DNA of 64,000 bases, from the NCBI RefSeq assembly GCF_037975245.1, contig NC_092574.1, positions 11,805,213 through 11,869,212 on the forward strand. Reading direction: 5' to 3'. Made by a program: the position numbers and the translations under genes. Numbering within the stretch: the first letter of the stretch is position 1; every line of letters starts with the position of its first letter. Below the pieces are notes generated by a model that was not told where the DNA came from, made no database searches, and saw only the letters and a program-made list of their open reading frames with translations. Origin of the DNA: Apostichopus japonicus (lineage: Eukaryota > Echinodermata > Holothuroidea > Aspidochirotida > Stichopodidae). Positions 54,024-64,000 of the stretch are shown here, piece after piece.

Positions 54024-56492
54024 ACGATTTTCTTAGCAGTTAAGTTGTTACCGACAATAATCTTGTCTTTCACTCTAACATATCATGAGAGAAAATTGCG
54101 TCGGCTGCTATACGTTTAAGCAAAGACAGGCCATTGACTTTTCACGCCAGTCGTAGTCGAAGGGATGTGACGCTCGAAATTCTTTATCACCTCATTACTT
54201 CATTAAATAACAAATAAGAAGGCGTGTTTCTTGGTTCTGGAAGTTGTGTTCAAGATAAGTTCTCATAGTAAAACATATAACCGACCATATTCTTCTTCCT
54301 GTTTTAACTTTTGCTGTTATGGATTTCTGTGTAAGTCTTAACGAAAAACCCATGAGAATCAGCTATTTTATTTGTAATTAACAATCAAGATTAAATTTTG
54401 ACGGTATCAAGTTGCACATTAAAGCATTATATAGGTAATCCTACTGTTTGTGGAAAGCAGTTCAAGGGGGGAATTCTAATAGGGAAACTTCTGCATGGTT
54501 TTATTGAGGTCTTTACCAAACTCTAAAGAGGATGTTCTTCATGTGGATTATGAGAGTTTCAAGTACATATTGTTTGAAGAAGAGTGACAGTAGTATATCA
54601 TTCTAATCAAGCAATACCTCCCTGCTTGAAGGATGCTCTAGAAAGCATGGATTATCTTTAGTTGCATCAGAGCTACAAAGGGAGAGTCATCATTCCAGTT
54701 AAATTTCCCCATGCAGGGGGTAGGAAGTGAGGGTGGGCACACAACATCAGAGGGACATTTTCTCATTCCACAACCACCACTCAATATGCTATAAACCGAT
54801 ACACACCGGCCATATCACTTAAATATGATGTATGATGTGTTAGTATGTTATCAATACTATTTATTGAGATTGTTAATTGTTAAACGTGCTATAAAAAGAT
54901 ATGGGATGCCATTTAAAAATAGCATGTACAGACAGTGCCCCCCCCCCCCAGGCTCCTACCTCCCAGATCCCATGTATAATCATTTTTCACTCTTTGCCCA
55001 GTCTGATATAGATTCAGAATATTGTGTTTGTGCATGACTATCAGCCAATTTCATGTTTTGATTTTTACTATATTAACTTTCTTTTAACAAACTTTTCTCT
55101 ACAAGAATGACATATTTAAAGTGTGAGAAACATGATGAGACAAAAAATCTAGCATATTGCATCCTGCTCTGTCCTATTTGCTTTATTCTTTCCCTTGTTT
55201 GGCTTTGTTTTGTTTCCTGTATGTTTGCAGCTCTTTTGAAGAGGGTATCGTTCTAATATATCTTTTCTAATTTGAACCACTTTTGTCCAATAAGAAACAT
55301 TCATAATAAGAAACAACGAACCTTTATCACTGGAATTGCCTGGAATGCCATTTGTCTATACAAATGAAAATTTGCTTCACGCATGGCCATCACAACGGGG
55401 CTTAGGGGGCAGGGGGTGGGGGAATGGCCCTCCACCTTGTTGAGAGGGAGAAAACCTTGACGATTGAGTGACAAAAATAAGGAAGGGTAAAAAAGTAAAC
55501 AATAAAGTAGTAATGAAAGTCAATAAATAGGTGTCAAGCCCATATGGAGAGGGTTGGGGCAGTGTTGACATGTTCAAGGTCAGAGAAGTATCTAGTCCAG
55601 CTACTTCATGGTTGTTATTAGCAAACAAAAATATTTTGTAACTCATCACAGATAGGTCACAGACTTAAGAAGACCCCTCCCCAGGACACAAATTCGATAA
55701 CTTACCATCCCAACTCCCCCCCCCCCTTATCCGTAACTTGAAAACACCCTCGGTTCCCGTCCTATAATGAGCTTTACGCAGGGATGAAATTTCATATTGC
55801 CTAGGCAACTCTCGTAGACCCATGAAGTACAGTTACCATACTTGCCAAAACTTACCCACTGTGTGTTAGGGAAATACGGCAACAATGAAGTTTGGACTCC
55901 TAAAGTTCGTAATATTTTACCTCTGCAATTATCATTTTTTGTTGTAGCTGTTGCATTCCCTATCCCGTACCCGCCCTCCGTTGGGAGGGGGGGAGTAAGG
56001 TTTATACTATCTCTCCCTCTGTAAAGATGACTATGAACGCAATGTAGTTGCCGAATACAACATGCAACATATACGGAGGATGAAATAGCAGCAATCACAA
56101 CAAAAACATGATTAACATCTTCTACAGATGGAAGATTTGTTTCTTTTTCTTCTTCTTTTTTTCCCCTTTTATTTTTTGTTTTGCAGCAACGCACAACGTC
56201 TCATTTATTTCCTGTAACATTTAACTCTGATGTACGCATCTGCTCTAATTATTGATATAATGAACTCAATTGCCTTTTGAATGTCGAAATGCTTAAATTT
56301 TATGCGGGACAAAAGATGCTATGAAGTATTTGCGGACATTCTGTACCAGGACATTTCGTCCGGTGGGACTATATTTGCTGTGAGGGTGGGACACAATTTT
56401 CAGCAGATAATGTCCGACCGGACTAAATATGCTGGTACAAAGTGTCCGCGGAGACACTTTGTACAGGGGGACACTCTGTACTGTCACACCGG

Positions 56493-56760
56493 CGGTTGTT
56501 TGACTGCGTGCTGACTTCCCGCACTTCGTCTTCAGGGCATACACTAGCAAGTACCAATGCCGCTTCACATGCCATAGGTCGGATCCGATCTTCGCGGTGC
56601 TAGAGTATGGCGCGCCGTATGTATTACTTTATTTATGTTGTCGTCGCGGAGACTTAGGTAGTCATATTGAAGTGATCTTGATAAATCCATGTCGATTAGA
56701 TTCATAGCATAAAACGCGAAATGTCATGTCAGATGCATGCTCTCTAATACGAATATGTAA
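56493..56760. promoter_or_regulatory. Possible displaced SUMO promoter region
   Basis: GC-richer DNA just beyond the right Ginger boundary. If the insertion is removed, it would lie directly upstream of the SUMO start codon at 50184. No core promoter motif is certain; the proposal rests only on position. Confidence 0.35.
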
Positions 56761-57180
56761 GAAAGACGATAATCCAAGTTCAACGATGATATTCCAAGTT
56801 TTTCGAGCGATGATACAGGTTTATCGTTGAGGAACCTGGATTTTCGACCTGTAATGCAAGTTAGGTTTAGCGGTTGATACTACAGATTTTGCGACCGATA
56901 ATCCAAGGTTTTCCATTGATAATGCAAATGTATATGGACGATAAACCTTCTTCCTTTCTTTTTATCCTAGCGACAATCCAGATTTATCTTTTCTGTTGAA
57001 AACCTAAGAGATAAATTTATTAGTATATAGATATTCCAGGTTAATCGTGTCGCTCATCCGGGTTTTTCGACCGAAAATAGGTTTATCACCAGATAATCTT
57101 AGATTATCAGTCGAAAGCCTGGATTTTTGACGTAAACCTGGATTTTCGATGAAAAGCTGGATTATCGGCAAAAACCGTTA
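56760..57180. repeat. Degenerate short repeats, CGATAATCCAGG-type
   Basis: Motifs such as GATAATCCAAG, CCTGGATTTTCGACC and AGGTTTATCG recur in both orientations about every 20-35 bp. No coding potential. Confidence 0.65.
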
Positions 57181-60100
57181 TGGACATCGTAATGCTGATA
57201 TATTCGAGATATTCCAGGTTCATGGATTGGTAATCAAGGGTTTTAAACTGTAAACCGGGAACATTCATTATTAGGCATTTGGTCTGCCGCATACGAGTAT
57301 CAAGCGTAATAGCTGTTCCTTCCATGGGATTCGTGATTCACATTTAAAAGGAAAGAGGACTGGGGTTGAGAATGAATTAGTTAGAATTCGTGCCCAGGCT
57401 ATATATTGGGTGACTTATCCTTAAAAGTATCACAAATATACATCATGACACAAACACACTTACACACGCATGAGAGCCAAAAATACGCGACGCATCGTCA
57501 AATTGATAATAGAAATTTTTGTATATTTCTGAAACAAACAACTGTTGAACATTTAAACTATAACTGTACCAAGATTATCAGTTTAGGAGCATATTGCGCT
57601 TAAGTACCATTCCTGCATACCATTAATTATGACCCGTTAGCTGCTCAAGTTAAACATGCACCTAACATATTTTGCGCGAAAATCGTCTCGAATGTTACCA
57701 AATTTAGCAAAAGGATGAACGTTTTCGTCAGCAAAATGGCTAAGTATCTAACGATAAGTCATATAAACGTTATATGTATTACATATGCATTGTTCATGCA
57801 TAAAGGTCACGTTGGGCTGCCTCAGTACTGCGCAATAAGTGTTTATTTTCGGAATTACTGACCACCCCTTATACTGTTCCAGTGTGCGAACGCCGTTTGA
57901 TGCACACATCAGTCGCACATGTTCGGTTTATAGGTTTATAGGCTCCAGTTTGGTGACTACGGTTTGTCCTTAAGTTGCCAAATGGTTTCCGTTTGCTCCT
58001 TGAATCTCAAACATCGGTTGTTAAAACTTCTACCCAAATATGCTAGGTAACTCACACAATATTTGTCAGCCATATATAGTCCTGTTTTACTGCCTCATGA
58101 TTTATCTAATCTCACAATCATATCGAGGTAATAAACGGATGATTTGGATTCACGAAGAGCAATGAAAAAGGAGGCAATATGTTTGTATCAATTCACCTAA
58201 ATATTTGATTATACAATTTCACATGTAGTTTAGGCCACCTTGCTTAAAGTCTCTTAGTGAACCATTCACCTTGCAGTAGCTGTTGTATAGTGAAATCGTT
58301 ATGACGATCTATTGTTTCATATCAAAGATTTATATGGTTAATGTTTATTTCCAGTTGCCATCGGAATTTGATTATGCGTAATATATCAATCAGAAACTAA
58401 CATTGAAATATGTCATATTATTTCAGAGGTCTTTCTTAATTGTTTCATTGCAAGACGTTAGGTAAATAACACACCTCGTATTATGTTGACAAACTCCGGT
58501 GCAATTTTACTGTTTTAAAAACTTTCCTGCATTTAAATACAGAATTTGCCCCTACTTGATACTACAAGTCATAGTTTTACTTAATCAACATGATTAAAGT
58601 AAATCCAAACCCCTCTTTAATCGCATTCACCCTAGTTAATCCTTTCAATAATGTTTAGAGAACAAGTTACAAAACTGGTTTAAAAGGTGAGTTTTGATGT
58701 TGATCCACTTCCCCATATTAACCTGTCAGCCCATTCACTAGCTGTTGTGAGTTTCGTGTCAGATGACGTGGATTCAGCATTAAGTTGAAAATCTATACTT
58801 TTAAAGTAAATTTTATTTGTAAATATGTGAAATAATTAAGTATTTTTGTTAATTAATTAATGAGATGTCTTCTTTGTCGTCTATATGTAGACCTAATTCG
58901 TTTTAAGAGCCATCTAAAATAACAAAGACGCCTTTATATCATGAAAAGTTCATATTCGCGTATTTATTGTTATATAAATCGGCACATTTTAAATGTTTTT
59001 AATATCTTCGTCAACTTGCATTCTCAAAGAAGATTTTTAGTACATATTCTTATATTTAGTACATGATCATAGAACCATCCCCTAAGAGCGTATGTGCCCA
59101 AATGCTAAAGGATAGTTGCGACATATTGCTAATAATTTAAGTAAAGTGTAGCATAAGTTAATCTTCGTTAGCCGAAATAAAGATAAACTTCATATTGAAA
59201 AAGAAATGCGCTTCGTAAGAACACCAAAACATGCATACTTTGGTCTCGTTCTGCCAACACATACTTTCAATTGGTCGTTCTGCGTTCAACTTGACGGATA
59301 GGTACAGAGTGCGTCAAAACAACGGATGCTCCTCTTGCAGTTTTAGATATTACTCTGTTAAAATTCTTTTAATAATTGAAGTTAACTTCTGTAGTAATTA
59401 ACGCGTCACATTCAGTTTCTAAATACGAAATCCGGCAGAGAGAAACAGATCGCTTAAATTGTTTAGGAAATGAAAACTTTTTAAAGATTCTTTTGAAGTC
59501 TTATTGTAACCTAATTGTGTATTGGACTTTTATACAGTACATAGGTTGTATTAGAGAACGTGTATGTATATACTTTTATGTAATATCTGGTGCGTTTGTT
59601 CATGCAGTATACATGCGTAAAGCTTAACCAGCTCGCTTCCAAGTATATAAGGGTAGAATTAACAGGAAAGCTACCAACTCATGTTAATCAGCATTCTTGA
59701 AGCATTCAGTGCAAGGCATACAGAATTTGCTATCTGCAGGTTAATTGTGACGAATGACGAGGAAAGATATGAGGATTGAGGCTTTCGGGGCGTTTGGGCC
59801 TTGATAGATACGGGGAAAGGAAATGTCGGTTCCTGCCTGGAATCATGGAAATTTATATTTACCCCTTTTGCAGTTTGTTTGAAAAAAAAAAGAAGCTCAT
59901 AGAAAATAATTTTGAGAAACATTACTTTATTGTCAAAGACAAAGCTATATAACTATAGCACTGTTCATGAGATGTTTAGCCTACTACTACCACTTACACA
60001 TTTAAAAAAGCTCGATTAATTAGTTTTCAAAAAATCATCGAATATCTACTTCAAACTAATAACTAGAAGTATAGTTAATTGATGGCGAATCACTTCATTA

Positions 60101-61642
60101 AAATTCTTTAGGATGTCTCTTGTTCCAAAGATTTCCACCTTCCGGTTGCAGTTTGCAATCTCGCTCATTGGTCCCAAAGTGATACATATCCTTAATTGAC
60201 CTTTCTTCTCTTGATATATCCTATTCATGGGATCAAACAAACGACAAAACGACATATTGATTTATAGCATGGCGACATTGGCGACAAAACTGCAGATTAT
60301 TTATTGAAAGCAATTCTCCGTTCTCTAGTTATAAGAGGAAAATACATAAAATGAAATCTAGGAAAGTTGTAAGACGTGCTACCCGGCTAAGTTTAACTCT
60401 AAAATTATGGATAAAAGTGATTGGAAAAATAGATTATTAATAGCAATACCAGCTGCCACATATTCTCTAAATAATTTTAATTCCAAGTTGCTGCTTCAGG
60501 AATTAAAATTCAACGCGTTTCAATTAGTTGCAGCCACTGTTACCATCGCGGATAGGTATTCGGACTTCCCTGTGATATTTATTTCTCCAACGTGTCATGA
60601 TTGAATTGTTGTCAATGACGTAGCGATACCTACAGATAAATAAAAACAGAGGTTTAGACGGTTGGTGGTAGTATAATGAGATGTTGTGATACTGGACCTA
60701 AGCATTTGTACTATACACCCAATAAGTAGTGATTACCATCCACAAAAGTATATATATATATATGTATTGCAGACAACGCTTACATTTCTAACCAATTAGT
60801 GAGCTGTTGGCCTTAAAAATAACTGCAGACATGTTCGGCTAATTTTATTACTTTTGAAGCTAAAGGAAAGTTTTCTCTTCATGATATCAAAATCTCATGT
60901 CTTATTAAAGTAAAGCACGTAAAGATATAGCCATGTTACACTGAAAAAGAACCACTTGCGTACCAGCATTGAAGACCACACTGTATTCATATTATTCGTG
61001 GTAATTCTGGGAACAAGGCAATTTTCCTATGTGTGATATAACTGTTAGTCGAAATGTTACTATCATAAGCATTATATATAGTCTTATGACTTATTTCACA
61101 GAGTATCCCAGTGGTAGAAAGTACGACATGTAAGTTGTTATCTTATTATTACATATATGAAGATTTTGTTTGAAACACTAGACATTGTTGATGGTTACTT
61201 ATTCCCACCAGACAAACTGTATACTTTACTCAAATACATTTATCACACGCCTATATCTTTTCTACTAAAATGTTAGCGGGTTGTCCTTGAAATGTTTCAA
61301 AAAAAGTTCACAATTAGACATCATAAATTCAACAGACAGACAAGATTAACTAGTATGGTATTTCCCTAATGTTGTGGTTCATTAATTAAGTAACATAATA
61401 AACTTACAATTTATACCAGTATTTTGTCCATTATGCCTGTCTATTTGCAAGAAAAGTAGCTACAAATATGCTGTTAAGAGACATGTCTTCGCAAATGTGT
61501 AAAACAAATTCAGTTTTGTCAACGGACAACCCATCTAATGAAATTCAAAGTTCGCCCCTTTCATCGTTATATATATATATGTTACAGTATTACGTAACAT
61601 AACATATCATGTTATGCTTCGTTGGAATCTACATACACTTAC
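57181..61642. other. Intergenic stretch, no gene supported
   Basis: AT-rich DNA with scattered small frames, none with family resemblance. The final exon of the minus-strand C3-like gene ending here should lie in this stretch, because the exon at 61643 ends with an open phase-2 donor. I could not pick it. Confidence 0.5.
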
Positions 61643-62873
61643 CCTTTAACCGCACCATTCCCGTCTGGTTCTGTATACTCCAATGTATTACTGCCAATTA
61701 ACAAGTACCGCCTAAGTCTTATATCGGGACAACGACAAGCTCTGCTGAGCCAGAACTCACGAGAGTCATGCATATGGACATCTCTTTCATCACCTTTGGA
61801 ATCGAAAGAAAGGCTTGTAATTAGATATCGTTTTCTATGGAATACTGGAAACATCATACAAATGGCAGCATTAGTTTAAACCCTTGATGGTTGAAATGTA
61901 TAAATAAATGTCTTCAAATATAAACAGAAAGTTAAGTTGGCGCACGTTTTGGACATCATGAGATATCGCAGAATTAATTTAAAGAAAATTGTGTTGATTC
62001 TGTGCAGCTTCGATACTGTTATAAAAACTAAAATCGGACAAATCGTAAATCGTACCAAAATCAGACAATTTCGATAGCAATAAGTGTAGCAAGTCAACAC
62101 ATGGGCTGCCATCGTTTATAACATCTGGTTTTTTGGTTCCTGTGCGATTAAAGTCTTCTTTTTAATCTTTTGTGCTTATTTAATGTTCTTGGTTTCCATT
62201 TAAGGCTATTGATGTCAAGACCACAACTATACTCACTGCTACGTGGAATCCATTACAATGTTCCCTAATTCTGACTGCAGATTGAAGTTTACAGAATGTT
62301 TGGTATCTGTCGGTTGTTTCGTACAGTATTTCTATAGTATAGTCGTTGCTGACTATTACAGAGGACCATCCAACAAACAACAAATTAATACGTTGAATGG
62401 CAGCGATTAGTAACCATATTATACCAGCAAGTCTATTTTTGAACTGTACAAATGGGGTTACCACGACTAGCATTTTATAACACAATATATATATAGCATT
62501 TATATTGTTGTAGTAATGTTGAAGTTCCTCCATAAATCCGTCTGCAAATGTCTTTTTAATACTGCATAAACATTCAAATTATTAATTGTCGGCACAGCGA
62601 GTGGTAAGTCATAGCCTTTATACTTTCTGGTTTATTTTCAAGTAATTCGACGTTTGAATAATGCTGTGTCCAAAAATGTCAAGGCAACGAAAGTTTCTCT
62701 TTCGAATGTAACTTAATTAGTGCTATCTAAAGATGTTCATTTGGTGAACGAAACTATATATTTCGTACTATTTTTAACGTATATTTCCTCCGTTTGTCAT
62801 TACCTTTCTTAATTGGATGCAAAATAGTTGCGTTGACGACTTTGTATCCGTCTTCCTCTCGTATGTTCGTAAC
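61643..62873 (-). CDS. C345C (netrin-like) domain exons of a second C3-like gene
   Basis: Two minus-strand exons, 62873-62804 (phase 0 in, 1 out) and 61793-61643 (phase 1 in, 2 out). They read VTNIREEDGYKVVNATILHP, IKKG, DERDVHMHDSREFWLSRACR, then CPDIRLRRYLLIGSNTLEYT. The layout (a Lys-rich strand, xDERDV, F or FW, paired Cys, then RRYLLIG) matches the C345C/NTR domain that ends complement C3/C4/C5. In C3 the counterpart has SGSDEVQVGQQRTF and KKHYLMWG. The gene is on the same strand as the C3-like gene at 1080-17939 but cannot be the same transcript, since it lies upstream of that gene's signal peptide. It therefore looks like the 3' end of a neighbouring paralogue whose body is beyond the right edge. 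Netrin, PCOLCE or other NTR proteins are alternatives. Confidence 0.65.
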
Positions 62874-63239
62874 CTGCAAATGATAAACTAAACGAAGAAG
62901 AACAAAAGACATCGAAATATTATGAAAAAATATCTTGGACATGTTTTGAATAGACTGTAGGATAAACAAACACCATGGTACTGTGATAATTGTCAATATT
63001 TTGTGTATAAAGTCAAAACGCTAATAATTGCTAGTCAAACTAAAGTGTGCGCTACCATGCTATTTGTTGCATCATCACTACTTGCAAGCATGGAACTAAA
63101 GGATAAACTTTAGACAGAATTTTAGTATGGATGGTTGATAATCCAATAAGAAATGCAATAATTTCAACGGCTGGTGTTAATGTTATCGGTTTTCAAGAAG
63201 TTCACTTTTAAAATATTTTGAAATGACCAGAATATATCA

Positions 63240-63795
63240 TTTGCATATTCTGATGACTCAACCACTATAGCAGTTATGTATCTGAGACCATATCTCCTTG
63301 AAAAGTTAAGTCGTACATTCTGATGACTCAACCTCTATAGCAGTAATGTATCTGAAATCCTAATTTCCTTGATAAATTAGGTCGTACATTCTGATGACTC
63401 AACCACTATAGCAGTTATGTATCTGAGACCATATCTCCTTGAAAAATTAAGTCGTACAATCTGATGACTCAACCTCTATAGCAGTAATGTATCTGAGATT
63501 CTAATTTCTTTGACAATTAAGTCGTTCATTCTGATGACTCAACCACTACAGCAGTAATGGATCTGAGACCATATCTTCTTGAAAAATTAAGTAGTACATT
63601 CTGATGACTCAACCTCTATAGCAGTAATGTATCTGAGATCCTAATTTCCTTGATAAATTAGGTCGTACATTCTGATGACTCAACCACTATAGCAGTAATG
63701 TATCTGAGACCATATCTCCTTGAAAAATTAAGTCGTTCATTCTGATGACTCAACCACTATAGCAGTAATGGATCTGAGACCATATCTCCTTGACA
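63240..63795. repeat. 70-bp tandem repeat with A/B alternation
   Basis: ATTCTGATGACTCAACC recurs eight times from about 63246 to 63737 at about 70-bp steps. Two unit types alternate: ACCATATCTCCTTG and CCTAATTTCCTTG. The order A-B-A-B-A-B-A-A suggests growth as 140-bp dimers. It lies in an intron of, or beside, the second C3-like gene. Confidence 0.9.
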
Positions 63796-64000
63796 AATAA
63801 CCTGTGAGTATCTTCTCGCTCACTGTAAGGTGCTAGTGAGAAGTTGCTCACTGTCATACTCATGAGAAGTTGCCCACTGCCTTAATGCTTTCTACTAATT
63901 AGGGATTTCGATTACTCACTGTTGGAACAAAAGAATTTACTCGGGAGGAATCTTAATTTTCTCACTTGCTCATAGTTGTGCAGTTGAGTTTGTGTTGAAT

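Larger units (their letters stand above)
50214..56488. mobile_element. Ginger-type DNA transposon (decayed)
   Basis: The left end TGTAGCAGTACAAACTGTC and the complement of the right end TGTGACAGTACAGAGTGTC match at 16 of 19 bases. Both begin TGTNR. CCGG flanks both sides (50210-50213, 56489-56492) as a 4-bp target duplication. Palindromes with GTAC and TGTC motifs cluster inside both ends. Integrase-like exons lie inside. TGTNR ends, 4-bp duplications and a Gypsy-like integrase are the known hallmarks of Ginger. The 3' 2.4 kb (54024-56430) shows no exon. Confidence 0.85.

Noticed and set aside
55727-56194. A 155-codon minus-strand frame, the longest non-repeat frame in the window
   Set aside because: No recognisable domain, no splice context, and it lies in the decayed 3' part of the Ginger element; it looks like chance.
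60046-60255. Possible last exon of the second C3-like gene
   Set aside because: No convincing acceptor in the required phase and no clear terminal Cys pattern.

Overview
The window looks like nuclear DNA of an animal, most likely an invertebrate deuterostome; an echinoderm such as a sea cucumber is my inference. The genes are metazoan and intron-rich (complement C3-like, HMMR/RHAMM, SUMO, P2X7 tail domain). Intergenic DNA is AT-rich, full of TA, CA and GATA microsatellites, and very dense in DNA transposons. All exon models below were joined by eye from GT/AG sites, reading phase and family resemblance. They were not computed or checked against transcripts.

Layout. (1) 1-18,000: the 5' half of a complement C3-like gene on the minus strand. 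Ten coding exons run from a signal-peptide exon at 17,939 down to 1,080, and the gene continues off the left edge. Its introns carry an hAT element with a perfect 8-bp target duplication, two inverted copies of one MITE, hammerhead-like repeat sequences, a 900-bp GATA array and an RT fragment. (2) 18,000-21,070: foldback and MITE-type repeats. (3) 21,083-37,390: a 16.3-kb candidate DNA transposon with TTAA at both ends and similar inverted ends. It contains an intact 12-exon DDE-transposase-like gene, an intact four-exon gene for the zinc-binding cytoplasmic tail domain of P2X7, and exons of a SAM-like protein. This is the most interesting system here. (4) 37,400-50,200: an HMMR/RHAMM gene on the plus strand and a SUMO2/3-like gene on the minus strand. 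They converge, and I cannot find the 3' exons of either. A 2.5-kb TACA-flanked transposon sits in an HMMR intron, and the matching empty site lies 200 bp away. (5) 50,214-56,488: a decayed Ginger-type transposon (TIR start TGTNR, CCGG on both sides, integrase-like exons). It is inserted 30 bp upstream of the SUMO start codon. (6) 56,500-64,000: mostly unassigned repeats, then two minus-strand exons of a C345C/netrin-like domain. These are probably the 3' end of a second C3-like gene that begins beyond the right edge.

Together the window suggests a pair of same-strand C3-like paralogues, with two unrelated housekeeping-type genes and large transposons between them. Several transposon boundaries can be fixed to the base from target-site duplications, one of them by an empty site in the same window.
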